From the NCBI GenBank assembly GCA_959347315.1, contig OY365807.1, positions 12,057,287 to 12,121,286 on the forward strand: a stretch of DNA of 64,000 nucleotides, given 5' to 3'. Of the stretch, positions 36,290 through 48,305 are shown in pieces. The notes under the pieces were generated by a model, which saw nothing but the letters and a program-made list of their open reading frames with translations, ran no database searches and had not been told where the DNA came from. The position numbers and the translations under genes were made by a program. The number at the start of each line of letters is the position of its first letter. Positions within the stretch are counted from its first letter, which is position 1. This DNA is from Bimastos eiseni (lineage: Eukaryota > Annelida > Clitellata > Crassiclitellata > Lumbricidae).

Positions 36290-36485
36290 GCCTTCTTTGT
36301 CTCTTTAAATGTCACTTTATGCCTACCCCGCTCCGGAGCATCAGTTGCCATTGTGCCTTTAAATGTCCCTTTGTCACCTTCCCTGCGCAACTGGCCCTTT
36401 GTCCCTTTAAATTCTCTTTATTCTTTGTCCCTTTAAACCTACGATTCCTATTTGTCCATTTAAATATTCCGTCTGCCTTTGTCTA
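36290..36485. repeat. irregular TTTGTCCCTTTAAA motif array
   Basis: Close variants occur at about 36296, 36350, 36397, 36424 and 36451, with truncated TTTGTC hits at about 36369 and 36477. Spacing is 18-55 bp. It lies inside the CDKN1 intron. Confidence 0.75.
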
Positions 36486-37331
36486 TAGTTCCTGGTGGCG
36501 ATTCCTCGGCTCCGTCTGCATTTTGACTATTGCCCTATTTGTAGATAGCATCGTCTGGATACGATATACGTACACACGTGGCGATTTATCTAGATGAAGG
36601 TAGAGAAAATGAGACAGACAGACAGAGAAGAAGAGAGGGAGAAAGAGATAAAGGGGAGAGTACTTTACATAGGAGAATAGAAGCCAGCTTATCTCCGCCA
36701 CGGCACACACTCTGGCTGCGCCAGTCTCAAGGCAGGAGAATGACGGAGGGGGACGCTAATGATCTTTATCACGCAGTTGTTAAACTGAAACTACCACGTT
36801 ATAAAATGTTGCACATTACCTTAACAGCGATAGGAGAGAACAGAACGGAACAGAACAGAACGGAACGGAACAGAACAGAGGATATAGCACAGGGGGCCCG
36901 TAGAGTAATGGAACTCACATTTGGGTGCGGAGCTGAGAAACTGAATTTGAGAACCATATTCCCCGTAAGGTTGGCTAGTCCATCTTTCGCTAGGCGGAGG
37001 CGTTTGTTGAAATCAGATGTATACCGATATGGGCGACTTACATGGGACTGTTAAATTCGACTCATGTAATAACTTATCATCATTCGTTCAGATAATATAT
37101 ACTGTACTTGCAATCATACTGCAGTTTGTCAGTTTGAAACTAACAATTATTGTTATCGTTATTGCTATTGTTATTAACAATTATTATCATAGAGCAAAGC
37201 AGAGAAGATTGAAGCAAATAGAAGAAAACAGAGAGAATGACTTAAGTTGAGCGAGGGTATACACAGTTAATGATGTTCACTATTTTGGTCTAAAAACATA
37301 CATTTATATTTTTTGCGTTTTTACTTTGTAG

Positions 37332-37399
37332 ATTACTTTCCGTGTAGAAAACACATGCGAACACATTCCTTTCAATCGACAGACGATGGCGCTAAATAA
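37332..37399 (+). CDS. CDKN1: CDK inhibitor of the Cip/Kip family, candidate exon 2
   Basis: A strong acceptor (T-rich tract ending TTTTACTTTGTAG) precedes a 68-bp exon. Its phase completes codon 118 as Asp, and it ends TAA at 37397-37399. The junction reads QATIT|DYFPCRK. This is a full PIP box (Q-x-x-I-x-x-Y-F, residues 113-120), with the Thr-Asp at positions 5-6 and the Lys at +4 that define a CRL4-Cdt2 PIP degron. Vertebrate p21 has QTSMT|DFYHSKRR, split by its intron at the same place. The resulting protein is 139 aa, shorter than p21 (164 aa). The last ten codons look unconserved and may be repeat-derived. An alternative acceptor at 34751 would give DYYSFSA without the basic +4 residue. 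Confidence 0.65.
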
Positions 37400-37572
37400 A
37401 TGAGGTAGATTGCTTGCTTGTTTAAGATCTTGTTCAGATAAAGTAATGAGTCTAATGACCAATTAATTTTAATTAGTTCGTGATCGATAGTTGAAGGGAA
37501 CTTATTCCATGTTCTTTTCTCAAGTTTAATGCACTGTTGTATGAAAGAGCTTCTCGCAAATAGTATGTACAA
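37372..37572 (-). pseudogene. possible LINE 3' fragment overlapping CDKN1 exon 2
   Basis: The minus-strand frame has SSFIQQCIKL...RTWNKFPSTI, reminiscent of the S-F-x-x-x-x-I-x-x-W-N-x-L-P block near the end of LINE reverse transcriptases, but similarity is weak. An AATAAA at 37395-37400 overlaps the CDKN1 stop codon. Confidence 0.3.
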
Positions 37573-37599
37573 TTGTACGGTGGTAATGCATAATTCATT

Positions 37600-40500
37600 T
37601 AGCTCATTTACTTACGTAATGAAGTCGCATATATTCTAGACCAGTCCAAAGTAACTGGCTTGCTAATTACTTGCATTTGTTGTGTATGACGTAATCTATG
37701 GCTAGACGGACATACGCATACATACATACAGACACCTATCAACAAACACATAGGCATACACAGATAGAGACAGAAGCAAGACATGTCCATAACTCCGAGA
37801 GGATTACGTTACATCAATGTTACAATTACATTACATAATACGTAAAATCTTTATTCATAAATAAGTTCGCGTGTAAATCTTAAATTAGAATAGTCTTTAG
37901 TTAACCAATTGCAATGGAACATTGATCTACAACGCGTGACATGAATCTTTATATTCACATTACATTACATTATATCCCTTTCGTTGCTTACATTAAACGG
38001 TATTACATTCGCCTTTTCGGGAAGAAGAGTCCTAAGGCGAGGGGGGAATTGGGAATTTCTGGATCCCTGAAGCATTTTGTTCGGACCCATCCGTCCATCC
38101 TTTGATTAAATCTAATGACTGACCAGAGGTCATTATTATTCGCTGACCAATCTCCTCGTCTGACTGACCACAGCAAGAAGCGGCTGTTGATTTTATTACT
38201 GGTCAGTTAGCGGTCAGTATCGAACGGGCGAGCGACGGCTAGTTCAAAGTGAGCCTTTGGGGTTGGGAAACCAGACACCACGCGGCCCTGTCCATCTATG
38301 CGTGTGTGCCTGTATCTGGGCTTGCGTTTGTCCGCCTGCATGTGTACTTGGTTTCATCGTTGTCCGCGTCTATTCCTCTGCACGTGTTCCTTTCATCACT
38401 CCCTGCTCCCTCGCGCCCTCCCCTACACCTGCTGCCCTCTGTCCACCTGTCCAGTTTGGGCGGGGTCGTCTTGTGAAGCGGCGTCTGGCCCATTCCGGCT
38501 CCATCTGGCGAACAGAATCAAAATTACCCTCGAAAGATTAGAGGAATTCTAGGAGCCTTTCTGGCTTTGAATCACATCTCCAACTCGGGGTGAGTTTGAT
38601 GGGTATGGGTGGGAAAAGTGGAGGGCTGGTGGGTGGGAAGAGTGGGTGGTGGAGTGGGAAGGGGCTGGAAGAAGTGAGATTAAGGCCCGGATGGTCATCG
38701 CATATACAACTTTTCCACCAGTTTAGTATAAACTGCTATATATACAGCCGTACTATTAGCGTATACTACCTAGACAAGATGTTACCAAGCTGTTCTATGC
38801 CTCGCATCCATGGGAAATGTCTGACCAATGTTCGCGCCCCAAATGCAATAGCCTTATCACATTTGAAAACGCTTGCATGAAATTGTTAGTTTTGAATACT
38901 ATACTGAAACGTGTGCCTACACAAGCCTGCAAGCTTACAATGCACCCCAGTTTCGGAACCTCTGATATAGAAATGACTGTATGAGTAGGTGTAATGAGGA
39001 GTTGCTTTCATAGAATATACCCAATGTTAGCTAAAACTGCATTTGGGCCTATTTAGTATTTCTCATGCTCGGTCCTGACCCACTGTTTAGTACTTTTCTG
39101 ATACAGAATCTTTTGTGTTCTTATGCTTCCAGGTACTATTAGTAGCACAATAATTATATACAGTCAGTTGACATAGCATGTGGTGCAATATAATGTAATC
39201 TATGATCCTTTGTTTGATACGGAAACAATTGTGTAAATTAATAGTAATGCAAATGTACCATAATTATTCTGTCCAAATGATAATTGCGGCATTATGCCGA
39301 AGTAATTTGCAATTACGTAAGCAAACACAGATATACATGTATATCGTATACACCACACACACACACATGACACACTTGTATGTATGCGTTGTATACGTTT
39401 GTGTATTATGTGTTTGTCAAATTGTGCTTATGTATTTGGTATATAATTATATAGCACTATGATATATTTGCTGCATTTAATGATATTTAGTTCTTCAAAT
39501 AGTTAAAGTTCGACCGTATGTATAATGAATACGTACACGTTATTTATCTGTATGGGACGGAAGTTTGTGTACAAAGTACAACGCATGCGCATTGAAATGC
39601 CTATAATATTAGACAGGTTGATGCTCATCTGTCAGTCCACGCATATTTGTCCATCTGTGAGAATATCTGTCTAGATACGTTCGATGATACATAACAGAAA
39701 GTAGCCATTTTTATTGATTCCTATGAATGTTATGAATGTTATGTTATGTTCCCTATGAATGTTCCCTATGAATGTTCCCTATGAATGTTAGAGCACAGCA
39801 ATCGTTATGTTGGGGCTACACCGCTATAAATTGGGTGGGCCATGGGTGCAGAAGTAACCAAAGTTCCCCTATATATGCACCATAAGACGTCAGGTGCAGA
39901 CTGTGTTGAGACAGAACTTGCCATAAGTGATATAAAATCTATGCTTGTTAGAGAGACTTTAATAGTCTATCGACTTGACTAAGTAAAGAAGGTTTACTAT
40001 ATATAACCCGTAATTAAAGCTCAATATGCATGAAATGGTCTTTTAATGTGAGGAAAGTTGGAGAGCAATTTGGCGAACAAGGCTTACTCCATGATCAGTA
40101 GCTGTTCTAGTGTTGCATGAATGAATGTCGGAGACCAAAGTCTCTGACAGATATATCTTCCGTAACAGACTGTCATACTGTCAACGAGACATGAATAATT
40201 CAGATGTGTTTTTACTATTCTTACGACATCAAGTGCAGGAAATGCTGGGTTTCTAGAAAGTGTATAGGAAGGTTGTGAGTTGTATTGAGATTTAGAACTG
40301 AGATGAAATTACTATAATTATGTTAATGATGTTGTGTATGCATCCGTCGTCTCTTCTGCTACCTATCCGGTTGTCCTTCTGTCCGTTCGTCCGTTCCTCT
40401 GCATTTGCGTCCGTCTGTGTTTGTCTGTTTTCCTCTGTCTCTTACAGTCTTTCCGTTAGTCCTCCTCACTCAGTCTACGATTTCCTTCTACAATCATCTT

Positions 40501-41360
40501 AATTTCTGCTAATGTCTTACTTAGACTCCGAGCTTCAGATTGTGGTTTAGATTGGTCGAAAGAGAGAGTCTGGTCAAGTGGGTTAATTCGTCTCCTATAG
40601 TAGCAGTAGTGACGGGTGTCTAATGTCTACCATGCCCTGTGCAGTGAAGGTGTATGGAGATGACGTGTAAGAGGCCGAGCCATCTGACGATGACCCTCTG
40701 GCGTCTCTTTCCATCGAACAATCGCGACCTTTGTTTGCCAATGTCACGCTACGGTGAACGATCAACGATACTGCGCTTAGACACGCATTAGCACACAGTG
40801 GGTCATCATTAACCCTTCAGCAAATTGGTTTCTGCTGGGACGCGTATTCTGATCAATATTGCATACATGTATACAATTATACATAAAATATAAATATATG
40901 TTAAGACGGGATGGCGCTTTATAAATGTACTGTAAATAATAGCAATAATGATAATAAGCATGGTAATAATAATCATGATAATAAATGAGTCATAATCATA
41001 TTAATAATAATTTGACGTGTTTTATGCCGTTCCAGATGTTCATTTAATTGAGAAGCTGTCATAACTAAATCGTCAGAATAAATAATAATAATGCAGCATT
41101 CATATGATTTGACACAAGACGTGCTCGAGTAAGGATTGCCAGTTAAGGATTGATAGTGGCGGCATTTTTAAGTTGGGTAGCACAGGGTGTTGTTGAACCT
41201 CATAGTGCTTTTGAACTGAAGATCACAGTTGATAGAGGATCACAAAGGATAGACGATCACTGCAGGTCCTCTGTTTATCATATAAGTTAAATTAGCGTCA
41301 ATAGAGAGATTAGAGACATGCGTCGTCTAAAGTTTCGTTACCGTACTCCACGCTTTTTCA
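37600..41360. other. gene-free stretch downstream of CDKN1
   Basis: No exon is recognised. Contents include a short direct-repeat patch (TATGAATGTTCCC units, 39720-39790), a (CA)n/TG patch at 39350-39420, a possible hAT end (CAGTTTCGGAACCTCTG at 38948) and a GGCGCTTTATAAATG SINE-like tail with ATT-rich DNA at 40914-40985. Confidence 0.35.
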
Positions 41361-41469
41361 ACTTTCATTCACTCGTTGTTTCTGACTGTCTGGACTACTG
41401 CAACTCTAACCTTGCACTTCTGCCAAAATTCCGGATACGACGACTGCTTCAGTCTATCTTGAAATCTTG
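41361..41469 (+). pseudogene. LINE reverse transcriptase fragment
   Basis: The plus frame reads CLDYCNSNLALLPKFRIRRLLQSIL, split here as CLDYCNS and LPKFRIRRLLQSIL. It is the LDYCNSLLxGLPxxxIxRLQ block of CR1/L2-type reverse transcriptases. Only about 35 codons survive. Confidence 0.7.
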
Positions 41470-41619
41470 ATGCGGCGATATATGTATGTTCGATCACTAA
41501 TGCGATTTAATTCTCGTAACATAGAGCAACACGCAAGAGACGCAACGATGGTTTCTAACTTTCCATGGATGGCAGTCGAATACAGGATGATCGTCCTGAT
41601 AGAACGGCTTCGGACCCGG

Positions 41620-41750
41620 ATTCGAGTTTCTATAGTTGTTTCTGTTTAACGATACTGTGTGATAACAAAGACCATTAGCGTCGTCCTTCTCCTTTATCCA
41701 GACTTGAGACTGGCACTGGCAGAGTGCAAGCAGTGGCGGAGTTTCCGAAT
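41620..41750. repeat. dispersed CTCCTTTAYCCAG repeat, copy 2
   Basis: GATAACAAAGACCATTAGCG then CTCCTTTATCCAGACTTGAG and GGCACTGGCAGAGTGCAAG. It aligns over ~130 bp with 45745-45870. Confidence 0.75.
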
Positions 41751-42179
41751 TCCTATATACATGTCTCTTGGAAGCCTATAATTTATGTAGTCCCCATTTG
41801 CTGCGGTCAGCGTGGAACTTAGTTGGTTCCACACTTCCGTATACAACGATGCGATCTCGTGGTACTCTATCGCTCATTGAACCTACCCTTATGGAACAGT
41901 GGGTATACACACTCGTATTTCGACACATGCAGTACAAGAAATACGTATTTCAGACTATCCTAAGCAGGGAGTTTGTCAGGACAAACTTGGGGGTTGATAA
42001 GTTTATCGGGGTTACCATAGAACTTGGTCTTATACGTTTCTACATATTTTGGAGTTAATAACAGTGATGCAATATCTTTTGGCTGCAGTTGAACCTGTTA
42101 ATCCTCAAATACTCTCTCGATCGGCCTACCTCTAGTTAGAGGCCGTTCAGAGCTCTTGTGAAGTTCGTGAAGAGAGGTT

Positions 42180-42232
42180 TATTACAATTGCCAGGTATAC
42201 ACGCAGACAGAGACAGACAGACAGATATTTAC

Positions 42233-42270
<38 letters not shown>
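42180..42270. repeat. (CAGA)n/(AG)n microsatellite
   Basis: GACAGACAG repeats then a pure (GA)n run at 42237-42269. Confidence 0.9.
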
Positions 42271-42273
<3 letters not shown>

Positions 42274-42681
42274 GAGATAATATAATGTATTAAGTTGGAA
42301 ACTGGCTGGCGTAGAATCGGAGGAAGGGAGATGTAATCTTCTTATCACAGTGCAAGGCTTATCATATGATATATGACATTGGATACGCACTTCATAATAA
42401 CCTGGACACGTGAAGCAAAAGGTTCACATTTCTGCTAATGTTGATAGCCAAATAATGAAGCATGACGTCATATCCTGCTTACAGGGAATTTGTGTGATTA
42501 TAGCCTAACTTAACTGTTTAGAAATTGATCTTATTGTAATGTTCTATACATATTGTTCTCTATATCGATGTTACGTCACAGATATTGCGACAGACGTACG
42601 CACGGTCATACGTTTAGACATGGAAAGAGGTAGAAGAGAGGTAACAAGAAAGAAAGTGAGATGTCTAAAATATATAGGAAA

Positions 42682-42682
42682 C

Positions 42683-42735
<53 letters not shown>
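42682..42735. repeat. (AG)n microsatellite
   Basis: GA run followed by a GACAGGGATAGAGA repeat. Confidence 0.9.
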
Positions 42736-42738
<3 letters not shown>

Positions 42739-43139
42739 ATAGAGAGACAGGGATAGAGAGACAAACATTTACATTAAGTCAGACGGACTGGAAAAGAGTG
42801 AAGCCTAAAGGCAGGCAGACGGGAGGTTAAGTAACGATACGAACGGGTATGTAGATATAGATAGACAGATAAGTAGCGAAACGGAGAGATGGAGAGAGGT
42901 AGTACGGTAAGAGGTATGTGGCTGTGATTCAGTTCCGCCGCCGTCCTGTCTCTTGTCGACAGATGTTGATTTGAAATCTTGAAGGATTGCAGCGGTCTCT
43001 GCAGGTTGGCTCTTGTTCTTGCTCCTGCTGTTGCTGCTGACTCCTTTGTGTGTCTAAAATTCTGCATTTCTTGTCTCGAGATTTATTAATCGAGATTAAT
43101 AAGACAGTATATATACACAAGAAATGGTCAGCGATGATA

Positions 43140-43385
43140 AAGAGACAGACACGCAGTGGGAGGGCAAGTCAGAAGCAAAAGGGGGTGTGAGAGAGAGAAA
43201 GAGCAAGGTAGCAAGATAGGGATATGACAGAGAGACAGAGAAAGACAGAGACACAAACAGAGAGAGAGAGAGAGAGAGAGAGGTAGAGAGAGACAGAGAG
43301 AGAACCAGAGAGACAGACGCAGAGATAGAGGAGAGAAGGGGTGAAGGAGAGTGGCCGAGTAACGGCTGACGACTGAGAGATAGAC
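43140..43385. repeat. purine-rich (AGAGAC)n tract
   Basis: GAGACAGAGA-type repeats with a pure (AG)n core at 43260-43283. Open frames across it are artefacts. Confidence 0.85.
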
Positions 43386-44223
43386 TTGCAAATGCCGACC
43401 CAGAAAAGAGGGCACTGTAGCGATGGGGTGGGTATAATAATTGTGTCACATGTTCACAATGGATCTCATAGGATGATGTGTTGGACATCATCTGACATCA
43501 GCCCATGCAGTCTGCTGTCGTCTCCTGTTACGAACCATGATCTAACACTGCAACACATAGGCCTACATAGACCTGTACAGTATCCATGTACGCTATGCCC
43601 TATATGAAGTCAAGCCTTCAAGCTCCTCCCCAGACTATATTTCTCGAATTTACGAGATATCTAATTATGTATATAAAGGATAACAATCCTTAAGCGGTGG
43701 GAGTATTAAGTGCAGGCGCCTTCATTTTCTCAACCCCTGTATATGAGGAAGGGTGGTCAGCTCTCTCCCTTGCCGAGTGATTGTTCACAAGACACCACAC
43801 AACATAGTGTACACTCGTGGACATGTTACAGTATGTTACATGTTACTATAGTTTACAGACCGAGTTTGCTGAGGGCGTATACACAAGACAGAGAGGGGTA
43901 GTGGAGCAGAACGTGTGAAACGTCTTTCTACCCTTTCGAAGATTTGAAGCCCGATCGCTCAATTGATAGTCAAGCACTTTAACCACTGAACTAATGCATG
44001 TGTCACGTTTGTTGTATGTAAGGAGACACGCTTTCGTGCAACATCGAATCAAGATTCTGAGTTTAACCACTCTCAGAATATCAATTTCTCATGATGACCC
44101 GAAATGTATGGAGTTTTCCCATGTTGTAGTGAAGAATTGTCTATTTGCTATTATTGGCTCTCGTGTTACCCTCAAATTACGTTCCGACATCGCATAAGAA
44201 AACAATAATAGGCCTAATAATAT

Positions 44224-44799
44224 CAGTGTTGGGCACGAGACCAAAATCTCGAGATCAAGACCAAGACCGAGAGGTCCAAGACCAAGACCAAGACCGGGTG
44301 ATCCAAGACCAAGACCGATACTCTTTTTTATAAACAATTCAATTTATTAAGACGCTAAAACGGAATAACACGCTTAAAACATTAATTTTATTGCTGAATA
44401 ATACTAATCTTAATAATGGTCCAGAAGAAATGGCTGATTCCGTTGCAAATGCACATTTTCACCATAGTAACTTGTATATATAAATGGTCAGCGCGTCGTA
44501 AGTCAATAAAAAGCGCGTAGGGCCTAAACATCCGATGTCTCTAATAATCGAAAATAACCGACAAATATCAAAGAAATAGCTCTGATACGGCAAATGACCA
44601 AGAACGCTACCCTAAGACAGCGATCAATCCCAAGACCGCTCCTTTAAGACCAAGACCGACGCATTCGAGACCAAGACCAAGACCGATGGTCCGAGACCAA
44701 GACCAAGACCGATGCATTCGAGACTAAGACCAGGACCGCAGTTTTCTGGTCTCGAGACCGTCTCGAGACCAAGACCGCGGTCTCGAGACCACATCCCTG
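44224..44799 (-). mobile_element. hAT-like non-autonomous element, copy 2 (576 bp)
   Basis: Left end CAGTGTTGGGC, right end CCACATCCCTG, with a perfect 8-bp duplication AATAATAT at 44216-44223 and 44800-44807. It is the same family as 11277-12059, inverted. The shared core includes (in reverse complement) ATTTGCCGTATCAGAGC and TTCAGCAATAAAATTAATG. Subterminal arms repeat GACCAAGACC and contain the TCTCGAGA palindrome. Confidence 0.93.
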
Positions 44800-44997
44800 A
44801 ATAATATAATAATAACATTACAGGACTGAAAATGTAATAATTAAACATTTTCTGTTGCGCTCTTCGTTCAATGACCAAAAGGATTAAAAGCAGTAACTGA
44901 AGGCGAGGCAGAGACAGAGGCAGAGTCAGAGACAGAGAAGGTGATTTTGCAATTGAATATGGTAAACAGCTTATAAGTTGAGCGTCTATGGCGTAGT

Positions 44998-45042
44998 ACG
45001 TCCGTCCGTCCGTCCGTCCGTCCGTCCGTCCGTCCGTCCGTC
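44998..45042. repeat. (CCGT)n microsatellite
   Basis: About eleven CCGT units. Confidence 0.95.
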
Positions 45043-45744
45043 TGCCTGGGAAAATGTATGTTCTTCTCGCGTGCATTGCTCTGAAATGCGTTTGAATGCA
45101 TCTTTCATCAGATCTGGAAAACTCTTATCTTTCGGCACCGCCGCTTAATTGGGAGATCTTCTGATGTCATTGAGAAACGCTGTGGAATTTGCGCAATGTA
45201 TACGTGATACCGTCCTTAACCAATGTTCTCATGGATCGCAACCCCGTCGTAATATATGACATTCGTTGTAATCTTTGGACATGCACGCGTCTTATACCAC
45301 GAGTACAATACAGATTATTTTTTTATCGCCCTATACTTCAGATGTTTATAAATGAACAGGCGGCCATATTACAGACTATGTATACGTCATAGCATCGGTG
45401 GCGTTGGACACCTTCCCATGAAATATATTTAGCTGATATAAGATTCTCCTGTCTCATTCATTCTCCTCACATGTGCACCGTCTAATTCGTTCTTCAAGCA
45501 TGCAGACTCGTTGCAAAGCGCTCTTCGCTCAATGACCGAAAGGATAAGAGTTCCTTATCTTATAGAACAGTTATAGACTCAGTCCCGATCCTCGATTGGT
45601 CCATACATCTTTGAAATGCGCTGTATCCATCTACTATATATCTCAAATTCTATCTGGCAACCCCTTCTATACCCTTTTTCTTTTCTCAAAACATATTTCT
45701 GCTTCTGGAACACGCGCACTGGGATATCGACGGTTCACAGTCGG

Positions 45745-45870
45745 TGTATATAGTTGCAGTTTAACGACACCTTGTGATAACAAAGACCATTAGCGTCGCC
45801 CTCCTCCTTTATTCAGGCTTGGGACTGGCACTGTGAGGGTGCAAAAGTGACGCAGTTTCGACGGTTCGCC
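45745..45870. repeat. dispersed CTCCTTTAYCCAG repeat, copy 3
   Basis: GATAACAAAGACCATTAGCG then CTCCTTTATTCAGGCTTGGG, matching the 41620-41750 copy. Confidence 0.75.
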
Positions 45871-46224
45871 ATGACATACATCCTATCTCTTGTGCATGCT
45901 TAATAAATGTTTGAATTTAATAGAATATTAGTATTACTATGGCTGAAGGACTCGCTGTGATCCTTACATTACAGTGAACATCATGAATGGAGGGGCTCAC
46001 TCCCGTTTGCAGAACAAGGGATCTATTTATTCGACCATATATCGGGCCCTATATTCAATATACAACATACATGATACAGTATACATCTATAGTATGTATA
46101 CACTTAGCTTTACAATTTATTTTGTGTAATGCGTTTTGATTATAAACGTGCCTCCTAGACGCATGATATAATACATATAGGGGCCTATAGATATAAAATA
46201 TTGACATGTAAATATAGGAACATC

Positions 46225-46253
46225 TTATATATATATATGTATATATATATATG

Positions 46254-46290
<37 letters not shown>

Positions 46291-46340
46291 GTATATATAT
46301 GTATGTATGTATATATATGTATATATATATATATAGTGCA
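46225..46340. repeat. (TATG/TA)n microsatellite
   Basis: TATATATG and TATGTATG units alternate. Confidence 0.9.
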
Positions 46341-46844
46341 CCTACGCGCGCACATCCGGATTATGAACACACATCCTATCTTATTATATTCTTCCGGAAG
46401 TATGACTAATGGAGGAGGAATGTCAGTTAGATGGAGGTGAAGATGGAAGAAGAGAAGCCGGAGAGAATGAGGATTAAGGGAGGGAGGTGGACCAGAGACT
46501 GGACAGGTTCATGCTGCGCATACCCAAAGTTCGTACTATATATATATATAATATATATATATAAATGATATGCTCATGTATAGTTATATATATAGATAAA
46601 TATTGTGTTTTAGTGTAGGCCTACAGTATGAGTGACGCAATATGCGAGTCTCTCATTTGAGCCGTAGCTTTAGTTTGAGCTATACAAGCATTCTGGAAGC
46701 CTCTATATAGGCGCTATATAACATAATAACAGAATGTGTTACCTCGATCCATTCAGTATATGGCTTACGTGAATGGGAATGTATACGTAATGTACATTAG
46801 GTAATTGTAATGATTTAAGTCATTGCAGTTATGTATAACTGCCA

Positions 46845-47043
46845 GCACTACATGGCCACGTAGAGGGAGCAAGAAGCCGAGGGAGACAACATAAACCCTG
46901 AATGGACAATATTAGAGAAGATACGAGGAAGGTGAACGTGGATATGAGAGAGACGGCAGAAATTGCTAAAGACAGAAATGTATGAAGACGTTTCGTTGAG
47001 ACCTCATGAATCGTCGGCGCATGGCTGACGGAGGAGAGAAAAT
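46845..47043 (+). pseudogene. LINE ORF2 extreme C-terminal fragment
   Basis: The plus frame has MDNIRED then NVDMRETAEIAKDRNV and RRFVETS, ending EERK-stop at 47041-47043. It corresponds to the W-x-D-N-I-x-E ... A-x-D-R-x-x-W-R-x-(F/V)-V tail of several LINE clades. Trp codons are replaced by stops, so it is dead. Confidence 0.7.
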
Positions 47044-47514
47044 GAATTGAAGTCATTGCGGATTAATCTATGCAATTCGAGTGACGTCACTGATACACTG
47101 AAACTCACGTGTGTCACTGTGTGACGGTTTTGTGCAGTAATTAATGCACCATGCATTCATTCAGATGCACGCAGAATGCCAAACATGTTCGACTATAGTT
47201 ATACCAATATGTCATAAAGCTGTAGATATTATATGGGAAAACTCCAACAGCAACGATGTTGACCTCCTGTGTGCTATCGCAAGCAGTCTGTCTACCCTTC
47301 CATTTCTCTATCTCTCTTTCTCTCTCCTATTTTCTTCTTCCTACGTGCCACTTCTTCTATATTTCCATTCGTATACGGTGTTCCTCTCCATGGTATCCTA
47401 TATTTAGAACGCGGGGTGCTATTTTTAGATGGCTGTAGTCAATGATCATTCGACCAATCTCGGCGTCTGGAGTCTTTGAGTGCCATCCAGGGACCAGACT
47501 AAACACTCCTCTCC

Positions 47515-47876
47515 CTCTCCCTCTCCTCTGCTCTCTTCTCTTCTCCTCTGCTCTCCTCTGCTCTGCTCTGCTCTGCTCTCCTCTCTTCTCTTCTCCTCTG
47601 CTCTGCTTTGCTCTGCTCTGCTCTGCTCTCTTCTCTTCTCCTCTGCTCTCCTCTGCTCTCCTCTGCTCTCTTCTCTTCTCCTCTGCTTTCCTCTGCTCTC
47701 TTCTCCTCTCCTCTGCTTTGCTCTGCTCTGCTCTCCTCTCTTCTCTTCTGCTCTCCTCTCTTCTCTTCTCTTCTGCTCTCCTCTGCTCTCTTCTCCTCTG
47801 CTCTGCTTTGCTCTGCTCTGCTCTCTTCTCTTCTCCTCTGCTCTCCCCTCCCCTCCTCTCCACTCGTCTCCTCTCC
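47515..47876. repeat. 360-bp CTCTG/CTCTT polypyrimidine minisatellite
   Basis: An almost pure pyrimidine strand built of CTCTG, CTCTC and CTTCTC pentamer/hexamer units with scattered G. The frames of several hundred codons read through it on both strands are artefacts. Confidence 0.95.
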
Positions 47877-48230
47877 ATCGCTAGCTCTCTTGCTGTGGCA
47901 TCGAATCTTTTCTTTAACGTCTCAGTTTGTCTGGCTGACTCTTCGTTTGTCTCCGTTTGTCTGTCTCCCTGTCGATGATGTCTATCTGTCGGTCGGTCAT
48001 TCTATGTGTTTTTCAGTATCTCTATCTAGCTATCTGGTGCTGGATATCTCAGTGCGTCTCTCAGCCCACCTGTATCGGTGCTGCCTTCCAGAGCTATCTT
48101 CACATCAGACTAACAGACTATTTTCTTACCTGCTCATTCTCGCTGCTTTCCGTTATCCTTTCTCGGTATTTCTTGGACAGACAGAGGCTGACCGACCGAC
48201 TGACTGGTTGACGGAAGGACGGATATCTCA

Positions 48231-48305
48231 GCTTATTTCTGTTGTGTATGTGGGTTTGTTTGTTTGTGTGTATGTGTGTGAGTTTGTGTGTGTGTGTGTG
48301 CGCGC
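48231..48305. repeat. (TG)n-rich tract
   Basis: TTTGTGTGTATGTGTG repeats. Confidence 0.8.

Noticed and set aside
43925..43999. tRNA-like string in reverse complement (GTTCAGTGGTTAAAGTGC ... TTCAAATC)
   Set aside because: B box is degenerate and the cloverleaf cannot be completed; at best a SINE head, not a tRNA gene.
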